Shown: positions 44,543 to 54,341, counted from the first letter of the stretch. The stretch: DNA of 64,000 nt from Sediminispirochaeta bajacaliforniensis DSM 16054 (GCF_000378205.1 NZ_KB899406.1:124001-188000), one strand, 5' to 3'. Notes: generated by a model not told the origin, from the letters alone. Numbers and translations: made by a program.

Positions 44543-45874
44543 CTATGCCGGCAGACTGTACTTTTTCCTAACGAGGAAAGGAACGCTTGCCGCAACGACG
44601 ATCAGCGTGATGATAAAAAACTGAAAGAACATATCTTTTTGCACCGCCCCGAAAATAATATAGAGAGATCCTGCGGCAGCAAGGAGCGGGGCTATGACCC
44701 TGCTCCCGAAAGGAAGGTCAGTAAAGGTTTTCATCATCCAAAAATAGATCGCAAGATAGATCACGTAAAGGAAGGCGATAGGCAGTTCTGAGATGTCCAT
44801 GAACCCGCCCCACCAGTTGTGAAAATTACCGTACCATACCATCAGCCAGATGGCAGAGAGGACCAGACCTGCAATGCCGGAGTTAACCATGCTGTCGCGT
44901 TTTTCGCTGACCTTCTTGAAGATATGGGGTGTCGGGCCGAGGTCCCTGCTCGCAATGGAAAACATCCCCCGTACCGAACCCATTACCAAGCCGTTGAGGG
45001 TGCCTAAGCAGGAGATGACGACAAACACGGTCAGCAGAGTTCCTCCGAGACGACCGAATACCAGTGAAATTACCTGGACCGGAGCTGCGTCACCGGCTGC
45101 CATAACCTGATCGTTGGAAAGAAAGCCGCTGATGCCGAGGTAGTAAAGCATGTAAACAAGAACTACGACCGAAGCCCCCACTACAAGGGCCTTTGGAAGA
45201 TTCTTTTTTGCATCTTTAAGCTCGGCATTGATGGATGTGGCGATGATCCAGCCCTCATAGGCGAAGGCCGTCGCAAGGGTTGCTACGGCAAGCCCTCCTC
45301 CCGAAATGTTCTGAGCGCTAACGGTAAAGCTCTGGATAGTCTGTCCCGTAACAAGCCCGCCGATGATTCCCACGATTGCTACCAGTCCAAGGGGAATTAA
45401 TTTGATGATGGTTGCCGAAACCTGCCACTTGCCTGCAAGGACAGGAGAAAAAATGTTCAACAGGAAAAAGAGAACCAGATAGACGGCGGAAAGGGGCCAC
45501 AGCAGCTGGGGCAAACCGAGCAGTCCTACCGTATAGTTTGCCGAGACCCAGGCAAGGACCGAGACGAGGGTTGGATAATAGATAAAGGTCATGAACCAGG
45601 CAACCAGGTAGCCTGCCTTTTTACCGTAAGCGGCCTCAAAGTAATCGACAACGCCGTTGACCTTCTCGATCCGAGTCGCCATCTTCGAAAAGACATAGCT
45701 GGTAACGACCATGATCGTACCGCCGATCAACCAGGCCAGCAGTGCAATCGGAAGTCTTCCTCCCGATGCCTTCAAAACGTCGTCTGCCTTAAAAAAGACC
45801 CCCGATCCAATTACGATTCCTACTACCATGGAGGTAGCCGTCCAGAAACCGTATTTTTTCTGTAATGCTTCCAT
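44543..45874 (-). CDS. APC-family amino acid permease
   Basis: 443 residues with 12 spans. GSGVFFKADDVLKASGG near the start is the family's first-span motif, and ATAFAYEGWIIATSINAELKD carries the span-6 region. Likely a proton-coupled or exchange transporter for amino acids in the inner membrane. First gene before the LuxR-type regulator. A promoter with a palindrome over the -35 lies upstream. Confidence 0.9.
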   Translation of the reverse strand: MEALQKKYGFWTATSMVVGIVIGSGVFFKADDVLKASGGRLPIALLAWLIGGTIMVVTSYVFSKMATRIEKVNGVVDYFEAAYGKKAGYLVAWFMTFIYYPTLVSVLAWVSANYTVGLLGLPQLLWPLSAVYLVLFFLLNIFSPVLAGKWQVSATIIKLIPLGLVAIVGIIGGLVTGQTIQSFTVSAQNISGGGLAVATLATAFAYEGWIIATSINAELKDAKKNLPKALVVGASVVVLVYMLYYLGISGFLSNDQVMAAGDAAPVQVISLVFGRLGGTLLTVFVVISCLGTLNGLVMGSVRGMFSIASRDLGPTPHIFKKVSEKRDSMVNSGIAGLVLSAIWLMVWYGNFHNWWGGFMDISELPIAFLYVIYLAIYFWMMKTFTDLPFGSRVIAPLLAAAGSLYIIFGAVQKDMFFQFFIITLIVVAASVPFLVRKKYSLPA

Positions 45875-45919
45875 AATACCAAAAAGCTCCTATAGGTGTG
45901 GGTGTTGAATAAACACAGT

Positions 45920-45950
45920 ATTATAGCGCTTCATCCTGGTATCGACCAGG
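45920..45950 (-). promoter_or_regulatory. Permease promoter with palindrome
   Basis: On the minus strand, -10 TATAAT (45925-45920) with a poor -35 (TGGTCG, 17 bp away). CCTGGTATCGACCAGG (45935-45950) is a palindrome with 6-bp arms that overlaps the -35, a place for an activator or repressor such as the LuxR-type protein. Confidence 0.5.
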
Positions 45951-46061
45951 GGAATATGATCCCAAATATGATTGACAATTGCTGCCACATGTTCTCTTGC
46001 ATGGATCCTCTTACGGAGAGAAAACTTGATTACCTGAATTCTGCTAAACTATTATAATTAG

Positions 46062-46110
46062 TTGACACTATTTATGGGGAGTGGTATAAACAGCGTGAAA
46101 TAACACTGTT
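46062..46110 (+). promoter_or_regulatory. Promoter and operator of the TetR/ABC/Feo operon
   Basis: TTGACA (46062-46067) and TATAAA (46085-46090), 17 bp apart. Just after it, AACAGCGT (46089-46096) and ACACTGTT (46103-46110) are inverted at 7 of 8 positions, fitting a TetR operator at the start of transcription. Confidence 0.65.
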
Positions 46111-46127
46111 ATGTTGAGAGGGCGCTA

Positions 46128-46745
46128 ATGAAACAGGATGATACCGTTACACGGCAGAGAATTCTGGTTTCCGGCAAGGAAGAGTTTTTGGAAAAGGGCT
46201 TTGTGCATGCTTCTCTGCGGACCATAGCAAAGAATGCGGGTGTCACGACCGGAGCCATCTATCTCTATTATGAAAACAAAGAGGCCCTTTTTAATGCCCT
46301 CGTTGCCGAACCGGTCCAAATGCTTCTGGGCGAGTACAGGCGTGTACAAGACGAATTTGCTTCACGTTCCCCGCAGCAACAATTGAACGTCATGCATGAG
46401 ATTTCGGAAGCGTGCCTCGAATGGATGATCGACCATATCTACGAGCATTACGATGCCTTTAAGCTTGTCGTCTGCTGTTCTACCGGCACCCGATATGCGG
46501 CATTCATCGAGCAGATGGTGGAGATCGAGGTGCGCTCCTCCTATAACTTTTTCGAAATCATGGAAGAGATGGGAAAGAAGGTGCGTCCCATGGATGACGA
46601 ACTCATCCATATTCTGGCGAGTGCACTTTTCTCGGGTTTTTTTGAGATCGTTGTTCACGACATGAATAAGGAAAAAGCCAAGGAGTATGTAGCCTGCCTC
46701 ATGGAGTTTTATGAAGCGGGTTGGGACCGATTGCTTGGCTTATAG
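46128..46745 (+). CDS. TetR-family transcriptional regulator
   Basis: 205 residues. TetR helix-turn-helix LRTIAKNAGVTTGAIYLYYENKEALFNAL near the N-terminus, then a helical ligand domain. First gene of a run leading through two ABC exporters, MATE and Feo genes; an inverted repeat overlapping its own promoter suggests autorepression. Ligand unknown. Confidence 0.92.
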   Translation: MKQDDTVTRQRILVSGKEEFLEKGFVHASLRTIAKNAGVTTGAIYLYYENKEALFNALVAEPVQMLLGEYRRVQDEFASRSPQQQLNVMHEISEACLEWMIDHIYEHYDAFKLVVCCSTGTRYAAFIEQMVEIEVRSSYNFFEIMEEMGKKVRPMDDELIHILASALFSGFFEIVVHDMNKEKAKEYVACLMEFYEAGWDRLLGL

Positions 46746-46784
46746 AGGTTTTTTATACGTTTTACCACAGGAGAAGCATACGAT

Positions 46785-48560
46785 ATGGGAGAAAAACAGA
46801 TGCAAAGCGGGTTTTCCCGCTTAAAGGAGTTGGCGGCCGGTCATAGGGGAAGCTACATTGCCTCGGTCGTCTTCGCGATACTTGGGGTGGCGGGAACCAT
46901 GGTTCCCTACATCGCTGTCTCGCACATCATCATCAAACTGATCGAGGGGCAAAGGAGCTTCGCTTTTTACCTTTCCTGGTGCGCCGTTGCCGCTTTAGGA
47001 TATCTTGCGAAGTCGGTATTCCACAGTATTTCCACGACCTTGTCTCACAAGGCGACCTTCGCCGTGATTTCGGAGGTTCGGTACAGAATCGCCGAGAAAC
47101 TTACAAGGGTTCCCATGGGGTATGTACTCAATACCCCTTCGGGAAAGATAAAAAACAGCATGGTGGAAAAGGTGGACAGTATCGAACCGGCCCTGGCTCA
47201 TGTTCTTCCGGAGATGACATCAAATCTGCTGATCCCTCTTTGCATTGTCTGCTACCTTTTTGTTCTCGACTGGCGTATGGCGTTGATCTCCCTGATAACC
47301 CTGCCGATCGGAGCCCTCTGCTACATGGGGATGATGAAGGATTATGAGACAAAGTTCGGGAAGTATGTCGGGGTCAGTAAGCATATGAATGCCACAGCCG
47401 TGGAGTATATCAACGGCATAGAGGTCATCAAGGCCTTCGGCCGGTCGGCAAGCTCCTATGCCAAGTTTTCCAAGGCTGTTAGGGAGAATGCGGAGTATGG
47501 TCTTTCCTGGATGAAGGAGGTCCAGATCTACTTTGCCATGGGAATTGGCATCTGGCCCTCTGTCCTGATCGGTGTCCTGCCGCTGGGCTGTGTTTTTTAC
47601 ATGAACGGAAGCCTTTCCGCTCCAGTTTTTATTACCGTGATGATCCTTGCCCTTGGTATCGTTGCCCCCTTGCTTTCAGCTCTCTACTACACAGACGATA
47701 TCGCAAAGATCGGAACCATCATGGGGGACATTGGATCGCTCCTGGACGAAAAGGAGCTTATCAGATCCCGGATACCGGCAAAGCCCCAGGGCCTTGATAT
47801 CGAGCTTCGCAATCTTTCGTTCTCCTACGACAAGATAGAGATACTCCACAATGTCTCCTTATCCATCCCCGCCTTCAGTGTTACGGCCCTTGTCGGCCCA
47901 TCCGGCGGCGGGAAAAGCACCATTGCCAAGCTGATCGCCTCATTCTGGGACGTCGACGGCGGGAGTGTTTCAATCGGCGGCGTAGATGTGAGGAAGATTC
48001 CAAGCGAGCAACTGAACGATTTGATCGCTTATGTCGCCCAGGACACCTACCTCTTCGACGAGACGGTCCTGGAGAATATCCGCATGGGAAACCCAAAGGC
48101 CTCCGACGATGCGGTAAAGGCGGCGGCTCAATCCGCCGGTTGTCATGATTTTATCCTCGCCCTCGAACACGGCTACGATACCGTCGCAGGAGGGGCAGGG
48201 GGACACCTATCCGGCGGTGAACGCCAGCGGATTGCCATTGCCCGCGCCATGCTGAAAGATGCACCTATCGTCATTCTTGATGAAGCCACGGCCTATACCG
48301 ACCCGGAAAATGAGTCGGTGATTCAGTCCGCCATCGCAAAGCTGGTGGAGGGAAAGACCCTTATCGTTATTGCTCACCGTCTCTCCACCATAACCGATTC
48401 CGACCAGATTATCGTCATCGATCGGGGACGGGTTGCAGATTGGGGACAACATGAAGAGCTCCTTGCCTCGAGCCCCCTTTACCGGAGCATGTGGCAGGCA
48501 CATATCAGCGCCAAGGATAACGTAAAGGACAACGTATACGAGGAGGCCGCACATGTTTAG
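46785..48560 (+). CDS. ABC exporter half-transporter, first of a pair (iron-linked operon)
   Basis: 591 residues. Membrane domain (about 20-300) and ATPase with GPSGGGKST, LSGGERQR, VILDEATAYTDPENE and IAHR. The YTDPENE D-loop differs from the canonical SALD, as in the partner pair at 27 kb. AGGAG before the ATG. It overlaps the next gene by 8 nt, so the two form a heterodimer. Sequence type resembles IrtAB/YbtPQ exporters-turned-importers for siderophores; with feo genes downstream, metal or siderophore transport is plausible. Confidence 0.9.
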   Translation: MGEKQMQSGFSRLKELAAGHRGSYIASVVFAILGVAGTMVPYIAVSHIIIKLIEGQRSFAFYLSWCAVAALGYLAKSVFHSISTTLSHKATFAVISEVRYRIAEKLTRVPMGYVLNTPSGKIKNSMVEKVDSIEPALAHVLPEMTSNLLIPLCIVCYLFVLDWRMALISLITLPIGALCYMGMMKDYETKFGKYVGVSKHMNATAVEYINGIEVIKAFGRSASSYAKFSKAVRENAEYGLSWMKEVQIYFAMGIGIWPSVLIGVLPLGCVFYMNGSLSAPVFITVMILALGIVAPLLSALYYTDDIAKIGTIMGDIGSLLDEKELIRSRIPAKPQGLDIELRNLSFSYDKIEILHNVSLSIPAFSVTALVGPSGGGKSTIAKLIASFWDVDGGSVSIGGVDVRKIPSEQLNDLIAYVAQDTYLFDETVLENIRMGNPKASDDAVKAAAQSAGCHDFILALEHGYDTVAGGAGGHLSGGERQRIAIARAMLKDAPIVILDEATAYTDPENESVIQSAIAKLVEGKTLIVIAHRLSTITDSDQIIVIDRGRVADWGQHEELLASSPLYRSMWQAHISAKDNVKDNVYEEAAHV

Positions 48561-50307
48561 CATCATCAAGCACTTTTTTGCCTTTGCCGGGGACCACCGC
48601 AAAAGGTTGCAACTTGGAATCCTGTATGCCTTTCTTAATTCGATATTTCACGCCTTTCAGATCGGTGCTCTCTACATCGTGTTGATGGCGATTATCAATG
48701 ATGGGGTAACCAGCTCCACCGCCTGGACCTCCTTTGCGATCATGTTCGTCAGCTTGGTCGGCGGGATTGTTACAAAGGATGCCTCTACCATGGCCGATGC
48801 CCGGGGCAGTTTCCATCTCTGCGCGGACAAGCGTACGGAAATCGGGGATCGTATGAAGTATATGCCTATGGGTTATTTCAACAGCAACAGCCTCGGTTCC
48901 ATAACGGCAACGGTGACCAGCACCATGGAGGATATCCAGGATATTGCACCGAGGGTTCTCGATAAGACGATCCACGGCTTTATTCATGCTGCCGTCATCA
49001 CCATCATGATAACGGCCTTTGACTGGCGTATGGGGCTGATCGTCATCGCGGGAATCCTCTTTTTCCTCCTGGTCAATCTCCTCATGCAGCGTAAGGCAGA
49101 AGCGATAAGCCCTGCCCGTGTTGCCGCCCAGAGCGCTCTTGTTGGAGCGGTCCTCGAATATGTCCAGGGGATCGGCGTCGTTCGTTCCTTTAACCTTGCC
49201 AGAGAGGCCAATAAAACCATAGACCGGGCCATCGCCGAGTGTGAGAAGCAAAATATCGGGCTGGAGCTCGCCTTCATCCCTTTTATGTTTCTCCAGTCTC
49301 TTATTCTGAAACTTGCAAGTGTGGGTATTGTGATAGCCGCGATTTTCTTCTTTCTCGGTGGAACAATGGAGCTTTCCGTTACCCTGATGATGCTTGTTTC
49401 CGCCTTTCTTATCTACAGTCAGCTTGAAACCGCCGGCAGTATGTCGGCCCTGCTGAGAACCGTTGATTTGTCCATCAAGCGCGTTGAGGAAATCAATGGA
49501 ATTCCCCTTATGGATGAAGCGGGCAAGAGCATTGTGCCCCGGGATTATAGCATCCGGGGAGAGGAGGTAAGTTTCTCCTACGATCAAAAGAGGATCATCG
49601 ACAAGGTAAGTTTCGAAATTCCCCAGGGCAGCAGCGTTGCCATCGTTGGCCCTTCCGGCGGAGGAAAAACCACCCTCTGCAATCTCATCACCCGTTTCTG
49701 GGATGTGGATGAGGGGGCCATCACCCTCGGCGGAAGAAATATAAAGGATTATACCCTCGATACCCTGCTCGCCAATTTCAGTATGGTTTTTCAGCGGGTC
49801 TACCTTTTTAACGATACCATCGCGAACAACATAAAATTCGGGAATCCGGATGCGACCATGTCGGAGGTCCGGGAAGCGGCGCGAAAAGCGTGTTGCGATG
49901 ATTTCATCATGGCCCTCCCCGACGGCTACGATACGGTCGTAGGTGAAGCCGGAGCCACCATATCCGGTGGGGAAAAGCAGCGAATATCCATCGCCCGGGC
50001 CATATTAAAGGATGCTCCCATCATCATTCTCGATGAAGCCACCGCCAACGTCGATCCCGAGAACGAAAATAAACTCCAGGAGGCAATAACGGAGCTGACA
50101 AAGAATAAGACGGTCATCATGATCGCCCATCGTCTAAAAACGGTCCGTAATGCGGATCAGATATGGGTGCTTTCGGGCGGCAGGATGATCCAGCGGGGGA
50201 CCCACGACCGTCTCATGTCGGAGGGCGGCCTTTACGCCGACTTTATCGGTATGCGCGAGAAATCGATCGGCTGGAAGCTGGGGCAGATGGAAACTGCCTC
50301 GGTATAA
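48553..50307 (+). CDS. ABC exporter half-transporter, second of a pair (iron-linked operon)
   Basis: 584 residues, six-span membrane domain and ATPase with GPSGGGKTT, ISGGEKQR and IILDEATANVDPENE. Partner of the previous gene; the 8-nt overlap suggests coupled translation. The signature begins ISGGE and not LSGGE, a mild departure. Confidence 0.9.
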   Translation: MFSIIKHFFAFAGDHRKRLQLGILYAFLNSIFHAFQIGALYIVLMAIINDGVTSSTAWTSFAIMFVSLVGGIVTKDASTMADARGSFHLCADKRTEIGDRMKYMPMGYFNSNSLGSITATVTSTMEDIQDIAPRVLDKTIHGFIHAAVITIMITAFDWRMGLIVIAGILFFLLVNLLMQRKAEAISPARVAAQSALVGAVLEYVQGIGVVRSFNLAREANKTIDRAIAECEKQNIGLELAFIPFMFLQSLILKLASVGIVIAAIFFFLGGTMELSVTLMMLVSAFLIYSQLETAGSMSALLRTVDLSIKRVEEINGIPLMDEAGKSIVPRDYSIRGEEVSFSYDQKRIIDKVSFEIPQGSSVAIVGPSGGGKTTLCNLITRFWDVDEGAITLGGRNIKDYTLDTLLANFSMVFQRVYLFNDTIANNIKFGNPDATMSEVREAARKACCDDFIMALPDGYDTVVGEAGATISGGEKQRISIARAILKDAPIIILDEATANVDPENENKLQEAITELTKNKTVIMIAHRLKTVRNADQIWVLSGGRMIQRGTHDRLMSEGGLYADFIGMREKSIGWKLGQMETASV

Positions 50308-50322
50308 GGGAGATAGAAAACG

Positions 50323-51675
50323 ATGAACGACAAACGAGAGATGCTTCTGAATCAGGGCATGGGCAAACTTTTTGTTTCTCTGGCCCTTCCCGGCATGGCG
50401 GGAATGATCGTTATCGGACTCTACAATCTGGTGGACAGCATCTTTGTGGGCCAGTTTGTTGGACCTGCTGCGGTATCGGCGGTTGCCATGGGCTATGCGG
50501 TCATCCTTGTCAACCAGGCAATACTGAGCCTCTTCGCAACCGGTGCCTCCTCCCTCTTTTCCCGCGCCATGGGAGCGGGAGACCAGAAAACCATGGACGC
50601 CCTTTTGGGAAATGTCTTCTGGCCCGTGACCCTCTGCTCGCTTGTGCTGACCGTGATCACCTTTTCCTTTGCGCCGGAGATTTTGTTCGCCCTTGGCGCC
50701 AGGGAAGAGATTCTCAGCCTCGGAATTGATTACCTCAGGCTCTTATCGCTGGGCTTTGTCTTCGGTGCAGTGGGCCCCGCCCTGAACTTTTTGATACGAG
50801 CCGAGGGGCAGATGAAGACTGCCATGAAAATCATGGCTTTGGGCACCATTACCAACATCATCCTCGACCCCATTTTCATCAAGGTTTTGGGCATGGGAAT
50901 GGAGGGGGCCGCCCTTGCTACCATAATCGGGCAAAGCCTCTTTCTTTTTGGGGATTTTGCCCACTTCAAATCGAAACAAAGCAGTATCAATCTCAGCACA
51001 AAGAGTTTTCGAATCACTTGGCCGCTTATGCCCGAAATCATCAGGGTGGGATTTTCCGGGATGATCATGTCCCTTGCGGTAGCCATTCAGCTCTCCATCC
51101 TGCTTTCGCTCAGTTCTTCCTACAGCATAAACAGTAACATCGTCATGAGCACCGCCTTTCGGATCATGAGCTTCTTTTACATTCCGATCTTCGGAATTTC
51201 TTACGGTCTGCAGCCCGTGCTGGGCGCCAATTATGGAGCAGGCCGCTTCGATAGGGTAAGGGAGGCGTTCTGGTATTTCGGCAAGGTCGCTTCCGCCATT
51301 GCTGTGGGTATATGGCTCTTCTTTCAGCTTTTTGCTCCCTTCATTCTCTCATGGTTCATTACCGATGCAGAAATTGTTGCCGAAGGAAGCCGCCAATTTC
51401 GGCTTTTTCTCTCCAGTTTTCTTTTTTACGGTCTGATTGCCGTATTTATCATGCTTTTTATGGCACTGGGGAAGGCGGGAAAGGGTGCGTTGCTGACTCT
51501 GGGACGCCAACTGTTCTTTTTTATTCCACTGGCATTACTGCTCCCTTATATGTTCGGCGAGATCGGCTTGTGGCTTTCCTATCCCCTTGGCGATCTCTGT
51601 GTCGTTCTTTTCGGGATGATTTTGGTGCGTAGTGAACTAAAGCTGCTGAAGAGGCCCCATTATGCGGGACAATAA
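50323..51675 (+). CDS. MATE-family efflux transporter
   Basis: 450 residues, 12 spans in two six-span halves. The start (LFVSLALPGMAGMIVIGLYNLVDSIFVGQFVG) matches MATE/NorM members. Exports drugs or metabolites with a sodium or proton gradient. Between ABC genes and FeoC-like gene, overlapping the latter by 14 nt. Confidence 0.93.
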   Translation: MNDKREMLLNQGMGKLFVSLALPGMAGMIVIGLYNLVDSIFVGQFVGPAAVSAVAMGYAVILVNQAILSLFATGASSLFSRAMGAGDQKTMDALLGNVFWPVTLCSLVLTVITFSFAPEILFALGAREEILSLGIDYLRLLSLGFVFGAVGPALNFLIRAEGQMKTAMKIMALGTITNIILDPIFIKVLGMGMEGAALATIIGQSLFLFGDFAHFKSKQSSINLSTKSFRITWPLMPEIIRVGFSGMIMSLAVAIQLSILLSLSSSYSINSNIVMSTAFRIMSFFYIPIFGISYGLQPVLGANYGAGRFDRVREAFWYFGKVASAIAVGIWLFFQLFAPFILSWFITDAEIVAEGSRQFRLFLSSFLFYGLIAVFIMLFMALGKAGKGALLTLGRQLFFFIPLALLLPYMFGEIGLWLSYPLGDLCVVLFGMILVRSELKLLKRPHYAGQ

Positions 51676-51967
51676 CCTCTTTTTGGAGGTCCTGGCGCTC
51701 TTTTCCGAGGGGCGACTCTGTTCTGTGAAAGATGCTGCCGATCGCCTTTCGATCGACGCTGATTTTGCCGTATACCTTATCGATGAATTATGCCGACGGG
51801 GATACCTAATAGTGATGAATCCTTCTTCCCCCGGCGAATCGGTTTCATGCGCCTCCTGTTGCGGATCAGGGGCCTGCCCCCGTTCTGTTCCACATGCAGG
51901 GGCGACGCAGGGGCCGAGGATCTGGAGCCTTTCTTTCCTTGGGGAAGGTGCTCTTGGTAAAGGCTAA
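51662..51967 (+). CDS. FeoC-like small regulator
   Basis: 101 residues. Winged-helix start (EVLALFSEGRLCSVKDAADRL ..., residues 8-50) and a Cys cluster near residue 62-75 (SCASCCGSGACP) as in FeoC, where it holds an Fe-S cluster. FeoC may control FeoB stability or transcription. Immediately before feoA and feoB. The distinctive C-terminal tail (SLSFLGEGAL) has no match known to me. Confidence 0.72.
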   Translation: MRDNNLFLEVLALFSEGRLCSVKDAADRLSIDADFAVYLIDELCRRGYLIVMNPSSPGESVSCASCCGSGACPRSVPHAGATQGPRIWSLSFLGEGALGKG

Positions 51968-52031
51968 GGAGATTTTTTTTGCGCTTAGTAGCATAGGCTA
52001 ATAAAGATAGTTGGATAATGGAGGTTGAAAG

Positions 52032-52259
52032 ATGTGTACCCTGGATCGCTTATCCGCGGGATGCCGTGGCGTGATTGACAGCCTGCAAGGGGGAAATGGC
52101 TTTATAAGTCGGGTCTCGGCTATCGGCTTCACTCCGGATACGGTTGTGACAATGGTTTCAAGGCGGGGCAGAGGCCCTGTGCTTGTTTGGTTGCGGGACA
52201 GCGAGGTCGCCCTAGGCCGGGGCGAAGCCGCGAAAATCACCGTTAGAGAGGTTCTATAG
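52032..52259 (+). CDS. feoA: Ferrous iron transport protein FeoA
   Basis: 75 residues, one SH3-like FeoA domain (GFISRVSAIGFTPDTVVTMVSRRG). A small cytoplasmic partner of FeoB. GGAGG lies 7 nt before the ATG. The stop is followed directly by feoB. Confidence 0.93.
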   Translation: MCTLDRLSAGCRGVIDSLQGGNGFISRVSAIGFTPDTVVTMVSRRGRGPVLVWLRDSEVALGRGEAAKITVREVL

Positions 52260-54311
52260 ATGGATACGGCTCAGAGAACGAGAAGGCTGACCATTGCCCT
52301 TGCCGGCCAGCCGAATACGGGAAAGTCGACGGTTTTTAACCGACTTACCGGTGCACGCCAGCATGTGGGAAATTGGCCGGGCAAGACCGTGGAACAGAAG
52401 AGCGGAGGTTTTCGCTATAACGGAAGCGATTACAATATCGTCGACTTGCCTGGTACCTACAGCTTGACGGCAAACTCCCTGGAGGAGACCATCGCAAGGG
52501 ACTTTCTCATGAAAGAGGAACCCGACGTTGTCGTGGTGATGGCCGATGCGTCCCAGCTTGAGCGGAGTCTCTACCTTTTGGGAGAGATCAGGCTCCTTTC
52601 TGTTTCCGTTGTTCTTGCCTTGAACATGACGGATGTTGCCGAACGACAAGGCAAGCAGATCGATACCTCTCATCTTGCCGCGGAGCTTCGGGTCCCCGTG
52701 GTTTCCATGACTGCTTCGAAGGGAATAGGCTTTGACGAGCTTATGGATGCCATAGCCGAGGCAGCCCTCTCCACTCCTCCGCCTCCCGATACTTTCATCG
52801 ATGATACGCTCTGCCTTGAGGCGTATGAGAGAATATCTAAGCTTCTGGCCCAAAAAGTTCTTGCGCCCTATTCGCTCCAGTGGCTTGCTGTAAAGCTCAT
52901 CGAGGGTGATAACGAGGCAAGGACCCTAACACGCCGGCTTTTATCCGATAACGAGTGGAAACAGCTGGTTACGATCATCGAAACCATTCCGGATGGGGCC
53001 CTCCGAATCGCCGGAGGCCGATATAGCCGAATACAGAGGGTCGTCTCTGCCTCCCTCAAGGGGATTTCGCCGAATGGGAAAAAGGGACTTCGAAAAAGAG
53101 GTTTCGATCGGGCGGCCACCCATCCCGTATGGGGAAAGTTTGTCGCTCTCGGTATCATGGTTCTTGCCTTTGCGGCAGCTATGATGGTGGCCATACCGAT
53201 TATGGGAGTGGTGCAGGGAGCGCTTCCCCCCCTGCTTTCGGGGCTGAAGGCACTTTTTGCTCCCGCTCCCGCCTGGATAGGATCGCTTTTTGTCGATGGT
53301 CTGGTCCCCGGAATCGGCATAGCTGTTATGATGCTTGCCTATATCTTCGGCGTCTATCTTGTTTTCGGTATCATGGAAGATGTCGGCTACCTTGCACGTC
53401 TTGCTTATGTTTTCGACAGCTGGATGAATAAGATCGGCCTTCACGGCAAATCCTTCATGCCGCTTATGATGAGTTTCGGCTGTAATATTGCCGGGGTTAC
53501 CGGTTGTCGGGTTGTTGATTCCTGGCAGCAGAGGATGACGACTCTGGTCATGGTCTCCATCGTTCCCTGTATGGCCCTGTGGGGGGTCGTTAGTTTTATG
53601 GGTACAATCTTTTTCGGCACCAACATGCCGTTGGTGATCTTTGCTCTTCTTGCCGTCATGTTACTTCACCTTTCGGGAAGCTCCGCCTTGCTGCGAAAAT
53701 TTCTTCTCAAGGGAGAGCACACAGGATTGATCATGGAGCTGCCTCCCTATCACCGACCCAACTGGAGGACCATTTGGTCCTATGTATGGAGTCAGGTCAA
53801 AGGCTTCGTAAAGCGTGCGGTCACCCTTATTGCCCTGATTTCGCTGCTGGTCTGGGCCCTTTCCTATCAACCGGATGGAAACATGGAGAATAGCCTCCTC
53901 GCCTCGATCGGCAGATTCTTCGATCCCGTCTCCTCACTGATGGGGCTTGACTGGAAGCTCTTCATAGCCCTGGTGGCTGCGGTAGCGGCCAAAGAGGCCT
54001 CCCTTTCCGTTCTTGCCGTATTGTACGGAATAAGCGGAGGGGTTGCATCGATCACCACCCTCTTTGTCGCCGGGACTGGCGGCTACGAACAGGCTGCATT
54101 GGTGGGAAGCCTTGCCTCTTCGATTTCTCCGGCCTCCGCATTGGCCTTCATATTCGCCTTCTTCTTCTCTATTCCCTGTATCGGGACGGTTGCAACCATC
54201 TACTCGGAAACAAAGTCTCTTCGGTGGACCCTCGGCTGTTCGCTGTACTATACCATTTCCTCCTTTGTTGCCGGGTTCCTTGCCTATCACGCAGGCTTGT
54301 TGATATTCTGA
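52260..54311 (+). CDS. feoB: Ferrous iron transporter FeoB (variant type)
   Basis: 683 residues. G domain: G1 GQPNTGKST, G3 DLPGTYSL and G4 NMTD; switch I reads GNWPGKTVE where common FeoB has GNWPGVTVE. The membrane part has paired gate regions; the first Cys motif is SFGCNIAGVTGCRVV and not GFGCNVPA, lacking the Pro. It imports Fe(II) across the inner membrane. The gene starts the base after the feoA stop. Confidence 0.95.
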   Translation: MDTAQRTRRLTIALAGQPNTGKSTVFNRLTGARQHVGNWPGKTVEQKSGGFRYNGSDYNIVDLPGTYSLTANSLEETIARDFLMKEEPDVVVVMADASQLERSLYLLGEIRLLSVSVVLALNMTDVAERQGKQIDTSHLAAELRVPVVSMTASKGIGFDELMDAIAEAALSTPPPPDTFIDDTLCLEAYERISKLLAQKVLAPYSLQWLAVKLIEGDNEARTLTRRLLSDNEWKQLVTIIETIPDGALRIAGGRYSRIQRVVSASLKGISPNGKKGLRKRGFDRAATHPVWGKFVALGIMVLAFAAAMMVAIPIMGVVQGALPPLLSGLKALFAPAPAWIGSLFVDGLVPGIGIAVMMLAYIFGVYLVFGIMEDVGYLARLAYVFDSWMNKIGLHGKSFMPLMMSFGCNIAGVTGCRVVDSWQQRMTTLVMVSIVPCMALWGVVSFMGTIFFGTNMPLVIFALLAVMLLHLSGSSALLRKFLLKGEHTGLIMELPPYHRPNWRTIWSYVWSQVKGFVKRAVTLIALISLLVWALSYQPDGNMENSLLASIGRFFDPVSSLMGLDWKLFIALVAAVAAKEASLSVLAVLYGISGGVASITTLFVAGTGGYEQAALVGSLASSISPASALAFIFAFFFSIPCIGTVATIYSETKSLRWTLGCSLYYTISSFVAGFLAYHAGLLIF

Positions 54312-54341
54312 AGCGAGGACGACAGAAGCAGAGGCCGGCTG

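Noticed and set aside
48505-49587. 360-codon open frame antisense to the second ABC exporter
   Set aside because: Covers a conserved membrane domain on the other strand; no ribosome site or recognisable family.
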